Shown in pieces: positions 33,501-45,300 of a DNA stretch of 64,000 nucleotides. The DNA is from Microplitis mediator (Eukaryota > Arthropoda > Insecta > Hymenoptera > Braconidae). How positions within the stretch are numbered: position 1 is the first letter of the stretch; every line of letters starts with the position of its first letter. Location of the stretch: assembly GCF_029852145.1 (NCBI RefSeq), contig NC_079976.1:23166924-23230923 (forward strand), written 5' to 3'. The translations under genes and the position numbers were made by a program. The notes under the pieces are model-generated. The model searched no databases. It was not told where the DNA came from and was given only the letters and a program-made list of their open reading frames with translations.

Positions 33501-35562
33501 GAAAACGGTTTTTTGCAAATATCGTCGAAACGGCTAAACCAACCATTCCCAAAATATTATCAGCTCTAGACCTCAATAAAACACGCCGATTGCCACCTCA
33601 ACCGTTTTGATCGGTCAATCCGTTTACGAGATATCGTTGATTAAAAAAATAGTGAAAAACGTTTTTTTTCAGATATCTACAGAAAAATTGAATCATTAGA
33701 TTTTAAAATCTAATCAGCTCTAGAACTTAATAAAACGCGTCGATTGCCGCTTTAACCATCAAAATCGATTAATTCGTTTGCGAGATATCACGGGAGAAAG
33801 AAATGCTAAAAAATGTTTTTGTAGAAAACAATGGCATACAAAAGTATTTGCGAGCTCGAAATTGTATTCACAACAATGCTTTCGAGCTCCTTGAGCTCAA
33901 AAACAGCAGAAAGTTTTGGGGCTTGCCCGCAGGGTTAACCGATAGACCGATTTTTTTATAGGGATGTTCTTTTTTAAATATATTTTTAACTTCCCGCTAA
34001 GAAAGTCGACGATTTTCGAAAAATTGGAAAGCTATTGTTTTCACCCCGATTTGCGAAAATCAAACTTTTATCAGATGTCGACGTTTTGAGGTCTTAGGAA
34101 GCTATTCTGACTATTTTCAGAATGATGTCCGAGTGTCTGTATGTGTGTGTGCGCGTGTGTGTGTGTGTATGTGTGTGACCGGTCTATAACTTTTTAACTA
34201 ATGAACCGATTTGGATGGTTAAGGTGGCAATCGAAAGAACGTGTCGGCCATCAACTTTTCTGAAAATTTCAGATCATTTGACCAAGTAGACTCGGATATA
34301 TTGGCGAATTACGGAAAAAAAATTTTTTTTTCTTTAGTTTTTTATTGATTTCTCAGATACGACTCGAACGATCGACTTCAAAATCTAATCAGCTCTAGAA
34401 CTCAATAAATCATGTCGATTGCCGCCTCAACCATCAAAATCGGTTGATTCGTTCGTGAGATATCGCGGGAGAAAGAAATGCCAAAAAAACGGTTTTTTGC
34501 GAATATCTTTGAAACGACTTAACCAAACAGTTTCAAAATTTGATCAGCTCTAGAACCCAATAAAACACGTCGATTGCCACCTCAACCATCAAAATTGGTC
34601 AATTCGTTGGTAAGATATCGTGGGAGAAAGATAAACTGAAAACGGTTTTTTTCGAAAACAATGGAATACAAAAGTATTGTCGAGCTCGAAATTGTATTCA
34701 CAACAATGTTTTCGAGCTCCTTGAGCTCAAAAGCAGCGGGAAGTTTTGGGGCTGGCCCGCAGGGTCAACCGATAGACAGATTTTTTTTATGGTGCTATGA
34801 CTATTTTTTACTGACTTACAGCCATTTGAAAATCACTGAAAAAGTTTTCTTAAATTTTTGAATGTTGAATTTTGCGATATCGTAATTTTTATTGTCTTTC
34901 AGTACACGGAGAGAAATTTATAGTAACAATTACAATATATCATGGGAATGGTTCCCATAACGCATGGCAACCGGTTTTTTTGAAATTTTGATTATAAAAA
35001 CGGCACTTTTTCCAGTATGGGCCTATATTCCATAATTCCAAGTAATCATTACCATAACGGTATGGGACGATATTTCATAAACGTACTAGGAACGGTTACC
35101 ATAAATTTTTCTCCATGCAAATAAAACTGAAAATATCAATGAAATGTTGTACAAAAAATAAATAAAGATTGAAAAAAACTATTCATATATACTTGTGATT
35201 TTAATTATAATTATTAATTTTTATGTATAGATCAGCGTGTGGGTGCAATGAAATATTTTACCATTGTTTAAAAAATGTATCGTCACCTGTTTCATATAAA
35301 GTAGGAATTAAATATTTTAACTTAATATCACCATCATGTTTTATTTATGACTATCCAATCAAGCGTTGTCTCAAATATGCCGGGTGAGATAATTTTCAAA
35401 AATTATTGTATCAAATTATTTCTTTCCTATTATAGATTGAAATTCAATTCGTTCATTTTTTACCTTAGGTTCGTTAATAGAAGATGTATCAAGTATGAAG
35501 TTGATCAATCATTGTCGAAAACGTTGCAATGGCGAGACAACAGATTATTTACAATATTTTAA
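30561..35562 (+). CDS. Secreted phospholipase A2 copy D, dyad Asp changed to Asn; 5' exon unresolved
   Basis: Exons 30561-30753, 32330-32489, 35231-35383 and 35469-35562 (600 nt) with the same phases as copies B and C. The first listed exon follows CATTTTAG in phase 0 and encodes a hydrophobic stretch (about IAIVFLICIV) that looks like the rest of a signal peptide. It then encodes a short prosegment ending in Met-Pro-Gly. It has no usable ATG, so an upstream start exon is missing. Exon 2 has WCGDG and ICCRQHDYC, with catalytic His and calcium Asp intact. Exon 3 reads Cys-Gly-Cys-Asn, so the dyad Asp is Asn. Exon 4 has the tenth Cys, an LQWRDNR motif and a TAA stop. AATAAA is near 35683. All ten cysteines are kept. 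Reduced catalysis is expected from family knowledge, but binding could be preserved. Confidence 0.83.
30782..31831. mobile_element. CACGGAAAG palindromic-array MITE, right end lost, in intron 1 of copy D
   Basis: It begins CACGAAAAGAAAATTATGGG after TA. Two palindromic arrays flank a diverged core (31460-31705). The right terminus is missing: the array stops at about 31831 and is followed by unrelated dispersed-repeat sequence. ORFs at 31048-31233 and 31299-31592 are artefacts. Confidence 0.82.
31850..32300. repeat. Dispersed-repeat module before the catalytic exon of copy D
   Basis: Contains GGTCGTTGGGGCAATCAAAAGG, TTGATTAAGATTTGAAGTCG and, at the end, AGCTTTGGGGTTGGCCCACAGG. These are the same modules as in the repeats at 33820-33950 and 62780-62920. 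Confidence 0.55.
32526..32890. mobile_element. Short TA-flanked element with CACGGTCG / GCCGTG ends
   Basis: CACGGTCGAAATTTTAGCCC at the left and GATTTTTTGCCGTG at the right, flanked by TA. Terminal similarity is only about 5-6 bp, but the interior repeats CATTTCATACTC/CATTTCAAACTC and the TA flanks fit the other MITEs here. Confidence 0.5.
33005..34795. repeat. Two tandem copies of the 'aacttcccgct' dispersed repeat in intron 2 of copy D
   Basis: Copy one starts at about 33009 and copy two at about 33990. Each begins with the AACTTCCCGCT/GGGAAGTTATT hairpin, then a GT microsatellite, then several modules 'aatctaatcagctctagaac...gattgcc...caacc'. Each ends with the TCGAGCTCCTTGAGCTC and 'gcccgcagggt' box. 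The modules are themselves tandem within each copy. Small ORFs here are by-products. Confidence 0.75.
34905..35117. mobile_element. Short MITE with CACGGAGAGAAATTTA ends
   Basis: CACGGAGAGAAATTTATAGT at the left and ACCATAAATTTTTCTCCATG at the right, preceded by TA. The right end has CATG for CGTG. Related to the longer elements at 37900-38158 and 43985-45188. Confidence 0.7.
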
Positions 35563-35891
35563 TAGTAAGGTTTTGATAATTGTTCGATAACTATATTTAT
35601 CTACGTCCATCAAGGTCGCACGCCTTTACGATGTGCGTTCGATTGTATACCTTTGTTCACTATACGTGTGTAAGTTGGAGTCCAATAAACGAAAGAATAT
35701 TATTTTCTGAGTAACTTAGATACAGAGAATCATATTTTCTTATAATATTGTAACGAATGTGAAACTGATCTTTAAAATATTTGAATAGCTAGAAAAGAAA
35801 TGCCTTCTTCTTATGTTTTATAGATGCGAGACTAAGTCAGTTAGTCTTAATTTGACATCTTAACAGCAAACATATCTGTATTCAATAAACT

Positions 35892-36011
35892 ATGTATTGT
35901 TCTCGCTTTCTTTTACTGCTGTTTATTGTGGTGTTATTATTGTCGTGTATAAGTGATATTATTTATAAGTTGAAATACTACAATATAAATGGATTAATTT
36001 GTTGTTACAGG
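35892..36011 (+). CDS. Possible signal-peptide exon of an unknown secreted protein
   Basis: After ATTCAATAAACT an ATG opens a frame with a strong hydrophobic leader (FLLLLFIVVLLLS then CISD). It runs into a long palindromic element from about 36015. A GTTACAG near 36005 could be a splice acceptor and not part of the exon. It may be the first exon of another secreted gene interrupted by the transposon. No downstream exon was recognised. Could be chance. Confidence 0.25.
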
Positions 36012-36014
36012 GGT

Positions 36015-37165
36015 GTGCAAATACTCGAAACTTACCCGAGTCGAAATTTAAGCCGTAGATTCAACGTTTTGAACGTTGAAATCGTAGATTCAACGTTTTG
36101 AACGTTCAAATCGTAAATTCAACGTATTGGACGTTGAAATCGTAATTTGAACGTATTGAACGTAAAAAAAAAAGATTCAACTGTTTAAAAAAAATATATG
36201 ATCCATAGTAAAAATTAAAAGTTACGAAAAAATGACATATACCAATGCGTAAAAAATAACCTATGGGCTAAATTTAGCTAAAAGCTTTTCCTAAAGATTT
36301 GATTGAGTTAATTTTTAGATACATTCTTATTCAATCAACTAATAAAATCACAGATGATTGGAATTAAGGAAGTTATTAAATTGAGATTGATTTTTGAGAG
36401 TCAAATTCTTATTCAATCTTGATATTTTGAGATCTTTGAAAACTATCAGATTGATTTTCATTTGCATTTCAAAAATATTTTGAAGATTTGGAGCTCATTT
36501 ATGGATTTTTTCAGTCGGCAATTTCATTTTTGGTGCACAATTTCTAGTTGAATATCAAAATTTTTTTAAAAATTTATAAATTTTTTTGAAAATTTGTAAA
36601 AATTGTGAAAATCAACTTTTTTTTTTTAATTTGAAGTCAATAGGAGCTATAGCTTGAAAATTTAAAATTTTCATTGTTAATACCCACCCCCGCGACCCGC
36701 TGAGGGGTGGAATATCGTGAAATTCGTTCATAAATTATTTTTCCATCACTTATAGAAAATCCCAACAAAAAATTCCACAAATAAAAAATTCGGACTAAGT
36801 ATTTCCATTGAACAGATGGTAGAATTTCAACCAAAAAACTGAAATTCTCCTAACAGAATTATAAAAATAATTTTTATCGTACTTCCATTTGAAAGCATGT
36901 GGTTATCTGAATAGTTTTGATATTACTTATTTACACTCCTTATCGGTTTGATTTACGCTCACAATACGTTGAATACGTTCAACTAACGTTTTTAACGTTC
37001 AATACGTTCAAACTACGATTTCAACGTTCAATACGTTCAAATTACGATTTCAACGTCCAATACGTTGAATTTACGATTTGAACGTTCAAAACGTTGAATC
37101 TACGATTTCAACGTTCAAAATGTTGAATCTACGACTTAAATTTCGAATCGAATCGAATTGTTCGA
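36015..37165. mobile_element. Element with long inverted arms of 'aacgtttngaacgtt' units
   Basis: The left arm (36030-36170) holds GATTCAACGTTTTGAACGTT repeated with ACGTTGAAATCGTA. The right arm (36960-37160) is its inverse. The 790-bp middle is AT-rich and non-coding, with one GC block at 36685-36712. Both outer sides also show TCGAAA/TTCGAA words. Confidence 0.75.
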
Positions 37166-37271
37166 TTCGAGATTCACCTCGAAGATTCGAAATATTCTAA
37201 TAGTTTGAAAGATTCGAAAAGTACAACACATAGTACTAATATAAATAATATAATAGTTTTTCAATTTAATA

Positions 37272-37870
37272 CACTGTAAAAAATTCGCGGAGTGAATGCG
37301 GATTAAATCCGGAGTGAATGAATTTTTAATTATTCACTCCCCTTGGAGTGAAATTCACTCTGCAGGGGAGTTTTGAAAACATTAGTAATAAAATATAACT
37401 CCACTAAGTAAAATCGAAATAAAAATTCGTAAATTACAGTACTGATCAACCGATACACACACACACACGCATACATACACGCACACACACACACGCACAT
37501 ATTTGCACAAACGCAGACACCCGATCAGACACACGCACACACCCGAAAACACCGACGAACCCATTCGCATAAACGCACACACCCGAACACACACACGCAC
37601 ACATTTGCACACTCACACGCACGCACTCGCACACACACGCTGTTTAACAGTTTAATATAAATTAATTTAAATGTTAAAACTCCGGACCGGAGTGAATTCG
37701 GAGTGAAATAAAATCCACATCACTCCGAGATCACTCCGCTAAAAAAAAAACTCCCAATTCATTCCGCATGCGAAGTGATTTTTCTTAAAACTCCGTAACT
37801 CCGAGTGGTGGAGTGAATCCGGAGTGAATTCGGATTTAATTTCAATCTGGATTCACTCCGGATTTTTTAC
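37272..37870. mobile_element. MITE with CACTGTAAAAAAT ends and CA-rich core (copy 2, right end lost)
   Basis: It begins CACTGTAAAAAATTCGCGGAG after TA and ends CACTCCGGATTTTTTAC without the final AGTG. The core at 37455-37640 is ACACACGCACAC with CATTTGCACAC words. Open frames there are artefacts. Confidence 0.82.
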
Positions 37871-37899
37871 GAAATTAATTATTCGAAACTTCGCTTTAT

Positions 37900-38158
37900 T
37901 CGATATTATACTACCATTATATTACCATAGTAGTATGAAAACAATTATGATAATGGCATAGTAATTATTACTATAATTTTATAAGAACTATTCCGACATC
38001 GTATAGAAATGAGCTCATAGGTATAGATAGGAATTGTTACCATAATTTATATGGATGCCAGTCCTATAATCGATATTTCAGAAAAACTAGTTGCCATACG
38101 ATATGGGAACTATTCCCATAATATATTGTAATTGTTACCATAAATTTTTCTCCGTGTA
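37900..38158. repeat. Remnant of a CACGGAGAAAAATT-type palindromic MITE
   Basis: Units TATTACCATAGTAGTATG and AACTATTCCCATAATA, closing in TACCATAAATTTTTCTCCGTG followed by TA. The left terminus is not recognisable. Confidence 0.6.
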
Positions 38159-38455
38159 TACGTTTAAAAATATAGACAAAGAATCAACCAAAATAAAAGT
38201 AATGGTATATCCGTTTCACATTAATACTTGTGCACCTTCTCAAAGTTGAGTTTTAGTCATAAATGTTACACTTTTAAAACTTTCCACCCCAGCAGAGATT
38301 TTGATGAATCTTATTCCGCATCTGCAAGAATTAAATGAATTAAAAGGATACGGAAACGCCATTTTCCAAAAGATTGTTGTTATTCTAATATAATAGTATA
38401 TTCATTTATTGTTCAATTTACTTTTTACAATATTTATATGTATACGTTTTTCCAA

Positions 38456-38826
38456 CCCGATAAAAAAAGATTTTATACAATTGTATAGAATTATATATCA
38501 ATTATATATGGACTATATATAATTATATATAGACTATATATAATTATATATAAAGACTATATATAATTGGATAGAAAAAATGGCCCGATCCAATTGCATG
38601 AAATTTGTATAGAAATTGCATGAAATTTGTATAGAAATTGTATACAATTCTATACAAATTGTATACAATTCTATATAATTATATACAATTCTACATATTG
38701 CAATTATATAGAATTGTATATAATTATATAGAATTGTATACAATTTCTATATAGTTGTATACAATTGGATCGGGCCATTTTTTGTATATAATTTTATACA
38801 ATTGTATAAAATCTTTTTTCATCGGG
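38456..38826. mobile_element. Palindromic MITE with CCCGAT ends (copy 2)
   Basis: CCCGATAAAAAAAGATTTTA at the left and TAAAATCTTTTTTCATCGGG at the right, flanked by AA on both sides. Close to 4090-4477, including the inner GGCCCGAT pair. Confidence 0.85.
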
Positions 38827-39208
38827 AACTGGTAAAAATTTACTGGTATTGTAATTTATTTTTTCAATATTTTATTAATCAATTTTCGATTTATTTGAAA
38901 GTTTTTTTTTTATTCGCATCTCTTGAAACTCTTTAAAACGAATCAGCTTTTGAATATTCATTTTTTATTTAATGGTGAGCTTACTTTTTTGAAGTAAACA
39001 AAAGTAGCTGTCTTATAAATTCATCTCCCAATCCTATTTACCTACCAACAAAAATGTGAATAATAGGAAAAAATATCACTACTATAAGTCGTCCAGAAAA
39101 AAATTGTTGAATAACCCTACGGTTTCACAATTTCTATTAGTTCACTTCAATATTAAAGGTTAGTATAGTTCAACGTACGAAAGAAATGTAATTTATGTTA
39201 TTTCTCAC

Positions 39209-39210
<2 letters not shown>

Positions 39211-39247
<37 letters not shown>
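39211..39247. repeat. Poly-T run (poly-A on the minus strand) just past the 3' end of DPYD
   Basis: Thirty-seven uninterrupted T residues. On the strand of the dehydrogenase gene this is a poly-A tract starting about 50 nt after the AATAAA signal (39298-39303 on the plus strand reads TTTATT) and 63 nt after the stop codon. Confidence 0.95.
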
Positions 39248-39248
<1 letters not shown>

Positions 39249-39310
39249 TAATAAGTATCCTAATGGGTAATTTTACAACAACAAAGTTCCGCTCTATTTT
39301 ATTCATACCA

Positions 39311-42300
39311 TTAACTGTCGTTGACGTAAATACCTCTCTTTATAACGTGGGGAATGGTTTTGGGTACCATAGTAATACAATCAATAATTGGACAAACGGA
39401 CAAACACAAAGTACATCCAGTACAATCGTCATTCACTTTTGGAATATGGGTATCAGCATTAAATTCGATTGCTTGGTACCCTGAGTCGGCACAAGTCATG
39501 TAACACTTCCCACAGTTGATACATAAATCATCGTCAATTAAAGCAACAACTTGTTTTTTGTTATCCAACTGTTTGTAATTAACAATATTTGGTAATGCTT
39601 TGCCAATTAAATCTTTAATTTGTAATACTTCGCCCATAGTTGATTCAGATTTTCCATTTTTCATTTCGTATTCACTTTCCGATGTCTTCAAGGGATCGGA
39701 ATTAATACGCATTTCTGCTATTGCTTTTTCTCTCATAATTTGATATTCTCCAAAGTACGGAACGCGGTTACCTAGCGGATGTAACAAAACTGGTTTTCCT
39801 TTTTGATGCTTAAAAGTCGGCGGACTCTGCCCTTCCCAATGTTTGGTATGTTCTAAAGCCGATAAATAAATCAAAGTTTTCAAACCAGTGGTGTAATCGT
39901 CAATCAATGTAAAATCTTGATTCTGTATGGCACTACACACTTGAACAACTGAAGCCCCACAGTGAATAAACTGTAATGCAACATCAGCAGAATCGATGCC
40001 ACCTATCCCAAGAATCGGGAACCCCGGAATCTTTTTAGCAATACTAGAAACTGCACGTAACGCTTGAGGTCTTGTTGCATTTCCAGATACTCCACCATAA
40101 GTTGTAGCTTTCGCACTTCCGATTGCAGGCCAAGGAGTTCCATCTGCTCGTAAGCCCATCAGTCCTGAAACTGTATTTATCGCTGATACACCATTAGCAC
40201 CGCCTTCATAAGCAGCCATTGCAATTGTCACAATATCCGTAATATTCGGTGTTAGTTTCACAAAAACTGGAATTTTCACTGCTGATTTTACCCATTTCGA
40301 TATTTCACGAACCAAATGTGGATCTTGGCCACAAGCTAAACCCATTCCCGATTCACCCATTCCATGCGGACATGAAAGATTGAGTTCTAGAGCATCTGAT
40401 CCAGCGGCTTCGGCTTGTTGAGCTAGTTTGGTCCAATCGGCTTGATTGAAGGAACACATGATACTTGCTATAATCACTTTCGTAGGAAAATCTCTTTTGA
40501 GTTCGGTAATACTGCGGCACCAATAGGCAGCAGTTTTTTCCGATATCAATTCGATATTCAAGAAACTCCCTTGTTCTGGTCCGTAATGATGTCCGGCAGT
40601 GGTCCCTCTTACGATTCGGGGTGATATATTCGTCACTAGATCTTTATCTAATCCAAAGGTCTTTGTAACAGTAAATCCCCAACCGGCTTCGAAAGATCTT
40701 CGTATCATGGCACTCGTTGTTGCAGGTGGGGCTGAAGCTAAGCCAAATGGGTTTTCGAATTTGATCCCACATACTTCTACACTAATATCGATGTCATCTA
40801 TCGAGCTATGGAATTTTGGCAGTTGCGGAGTTTTCGGTACTGTCAAACCATGCGACTCTTGAATGTATTTATGGATGTACCAAGCTGCTATTTTTCCATC
40901 ATTCACAGATTCTACAGTAGTTTGTGCTACACCAGCTAGATCCCCACCACAAAACACACCAGGAACGGATGTTTTCATAGTAGTTGATTCAACGTCTGGT
41001 AATCCCCATTTATTGAACTTGATAGGATACATGGCATCCTTAATTTTAGGATTAAACAATCCAGATCCAAATGCTGAAATAATGAAATCCGCTTTTATAC
41101 GCATTAATTGGTCTTGATCCTCTATCCATTCATCATTATCATTTTGTTCAGTGCGATAAAATTCCATGGCTACTATTTTATTACCTTTTACAATGACTTG
41201 TTTCGGTGAATGGAATGGAATAAATTCACACTTTTCTTCACGTGCCAACTCCATTTCTTCTGGTACCGCACGGATATTTGTAAATCCTTTTCGAAATATC
41301 ACGAATACTTTTTTTGCTCCACACCGAAATGCTGATGTTGCACAATCAAATGCCGTATCACCTGCTCCAAGGACGATAACATTACCATAAAGACTAGGCA
41401 ATTTTGATTTACATCCACACAATCCAGGCTTACTGCCACCTGATACTAAAGGCAAGAATATTTTTGAAGTGTAGAAACCCATTTCCTGTGTAAGTCCCTC
41501 AAATATTGAAATCACTTTAGCTTCCGGTAAACCTATTCCACAAAAAATAGCTTTGTAACCAGATTCCTTAAGTTTTTCAATAGTCAAATCGTCCACTGAT
41601 AGCATTCGATTACATTCGATCTCGACTCCTAGGTCTTGAATCAGTTGAATTTCAAAATTGACTACGTCATATGGTAAACGATATTGTGGTATCTCTGATG
41701 AACTCAAGCCACCAAGATAATTTTCCTTTTCAAATATTTTAATATCAGTGTAGCCCAATCGGGCTAGAAACGTTGCACATGATATTGATGCTGGACCACA
41801 CCCTAGAAGAGCTATTTTAGTGTTTGGGTATTCAACATACTGACCAGGAATCCTAGTTGCACGGATATTCATTTTTTTGAAAATATCTACAGCGAAATGT
41901 TGTAAGCCTCCAATATTAATCGGTCCCTCTTCGGTGGCAGCTAGATTACATCCACCAACACAAAGATCACTTGTCGGACAAACCATGCCACACGTAAGAC
42001 CTAATGGATTATCTGATAAGATTGTTTTAGCGGCGCCATAGTAATTTTTATTCGATATTGATGTTATGAATGCCTTTACGTCGATTTGGGTTGGGCAGGA
42101 TTTTTGACAAGGCGCATCCGCACACTTTAAACATCTTGCTGACTCCTTGAGCGCGCCACGTTCACTCAATGTTGTATGTTTGATATCGTCAAAATTATTT
42201 TTTAGACATGAGTTACAATTCAAATTATTATTACGTTTCCAATGACGTTTGTTCTTCTTCGTTTCAGAAGATGAGACAAAATTTGTGTAAGGTTTTATTT

Positions 42301-45300
42301 TTGGATTTAAGTTCAACAAATTCTGAAAAAAATAAAATTGTATATATGAAAAAAAGATAATCTCAGTAAAAATTATTAAGATGAAAACTAATAATGTAAC
42401 ATGCATGAAGAGAAAGTAATTCTTAACGTCCCTCGTACTTTTATAAAATATCTCCCATGGAAATAAAATATATAAAAAATATATTTCATGATGTATGTGA
42501 AATATATGTGGCATATAAATAAAGTATATAAAATTTATAATTAAAATGCATGTGAAATATACACGGAAAGAAAATTATAGCAGCGGTTCCCATAATTTTG
42601 TGAAATTTTTTCCTATACCATCATAGGAATTACGACCATAAATTATGGGAGCGGTTCCTATAATCATAGAAATGTTTCCCATAATTATAGGAATAGTTCC
42701 TATAATTATGGGAATGATACCCATAACACTATAGGAATGGTTCCTATAATTATAGGAATGGTTCCTATAATTATAGGAATGGTTCCTATAATTTATAGGA
42801 ATACTTTCTATAATATTATGGGAATCATTCCTATAATTTATGGGAATGGTTCCTATAATTTATAGGAACTATTCCCATAAATTATAGGAACCATTCCCAT
42901 AATATTATGGGAATGGTTCCTTTAATAGTATGGGAACTATTCCCATAATATTATGGGAATGATTCCCATAATGCAATTGGAATGGTTCCCATACCATTAT
43001 GGGAACGGTTCCCATAATATTATGGGAATGGTTCCCATATTATCATGAAAAAATTAATTTAAAGAAAAGTGTGGTAATCACTTCTACAATACACAGAAAT
43101 ATTATTAAACATAAAAACAAAAATTCAAACATTGAAAAAAAAATCGTATTTGGCAAAAAACATTAAAATTTTTAACAAGAATTTTTTGTCAGCACAAAAC
43201 ATTCAAGAAAATTCAAATTTTGGGAAATTTCTACACTATTGTGCAAAAAAAAAATTTAATGATATTATAGGGATGGTTCCCATAACATTATGGGAATAGT
43301 TCCCATAATATTATAGGAATAGTTCCTATACCAATATGGGAACCATTCCCATAATAGTATGGGAATGATTCCCATACCATTATGGGAATAGTTCCCATAA
43401 TGATATGGGAATGGTCCCCATAATATTATGGGAATGGTTCCCATAATATATGGGAACCATCCCTATAGTAGTATAGGTACTGTTCCCATACCATTATGGG
43501 AACCATTCCCATAATGCATAGGAAAACTTCCCATAATTTTCTTTCCGTGTACGCACATATATTTCACATATATTTTACATATAAAATAAATATATTTCAA
43601 ATACATAACTTTTGGCCGTTTTTCGTATATAAAAAATATATTTTTTATATAGTCAAAATGTATATCACATATATTTTAGTTGTACAGCAAATATATATGT
43701 TGAAATGTAATCGACATATATGTAGAATATATATTAAATATATTTTCGTTATTTAGGCAGATCTTTGGTGTTCGGGCGGGGGGGAGGGTATCAGAGCAAA
43801 CAAATAATGACTAAAAAATCCAAATGGTTCAGGCTGGAGTACCGAGGGATCTAGCTATCAGGTTGTTCGATGATGGAAGGGCTCAGATATTTTTGTGGGG
43901 GAAGGGGAGGTTGGAGCAGAAAAATTATAACTATAAAATCTAACCGGTTCAGGCTGGAGTACCAATAGGTCTAGCTGTCTAGCTTCCCATAATGCATGGT
44001 AACCAGTTTTTTTTAAATGTTGATTATAGGAACGGTACCCATATATATTATAGTAACCGTTACCATAACATTATGGTAATGGTTACCATAATGTATGGTA
44101 ATCGTTACCATATAATATGGTAACCATTACCATAATATTATAGCAATCGTTACCTTAAAATTATAGTTATCTTCACCATAATGTTATGGTAACCATTACC
44201 ATAATACATGGTAACAGTTACCAAAACATTGTGGCAACCATTACCATATACACTGTGAAAAATTCGCGGAGTGAATGCGGATTAAATCCGGAGTGATTGC
44301 GGAGTGAATGAATTTTTAATTATTCACTCCCCTCGGAGTGAAATTCACTCCGCAGGGGAGTTTTCGCGGGTAGATAATTTTTTATTAATTTAATCCCTCT
44401 GGAGTGAAATTCACTCCAGAGCGGAGTTTTAAAAATATTGTTGATAAAATATAACTCTACTCAATAAAATTGAAATAAAAATTCGCGTATTACATTATTG
44501 GTCAGCTGATATGCACACACATACATATTCAGGCACACGCGCCCACTCGCACACACTCGCACGCACACATTTGCACACACGCACACATTTGCACCCACGC
44601 ACAAATTTTCACACACGCACACATTTGGACACACGCACACATTTGCACACATGCACACATTTGCACACACGCGGACACACACGCAGATATTTGCACACAT
44701 CCACACAGACACACACATTGTTTAGCAGTTTAATATAAATTAATATAAATTTATTTAAGTATTAAAACTCCGGACCGGAGTGAATTGGGAGTGAAATAAA
44801 ATCCGCGTCACTCCGAGATCACTCCGCTAAAAAAAACTCCCAATTCACTCCGCATGCGGAGTGATTTTTTTTAATACTCCGGAACTCCGAGTGGCGGAGT
44901 GAATCTGGAGTGAATTCGGATTTTATTTCACTCCCAATTCACTCCGGATTTTTTACAGTGTATATGATGGTAATGATTACTATAATATTATGGTAATTTT
45001 TACCATAGTTCTTTCACATGTGATATGGGAATTGTTCCACAATGATGGGAAATGTTTTCATAGGCAGGAATTTTTCCCAGAAAGTATGGATCTATATCCC
45101 ATAATTCCAAGTAATCATTACCATAACGGTATGGGATGACATTTCCTAAACGTACTAGCAACGATTACCATAAATTTCTCTCCATGTAGCTACAGATAAA
45201 CTAAAAATTTTTTTATTCTTAATAGTTTTGTTTGTCAGATCCACTTTAAATAGTATGATACTCACTTCAATATCCGGTAAATCTTTACTGACTTCTAAAA

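Noticed and set aside
39263..41390. Plus-strand ORFs of 60-87 residues opposite DPYD
   Set aside because: They are antisense shadows of a strongly conserved gene on the minus strand.
42323..42514. N-terminal extension of DPYD by continuous reading up to 42514
   Set aside because: A CAG acceptor at 42323-42325 and a matching 15-codon exon at 45266-45310 give the family's normal N terminus; the extension is AT-rich intron.
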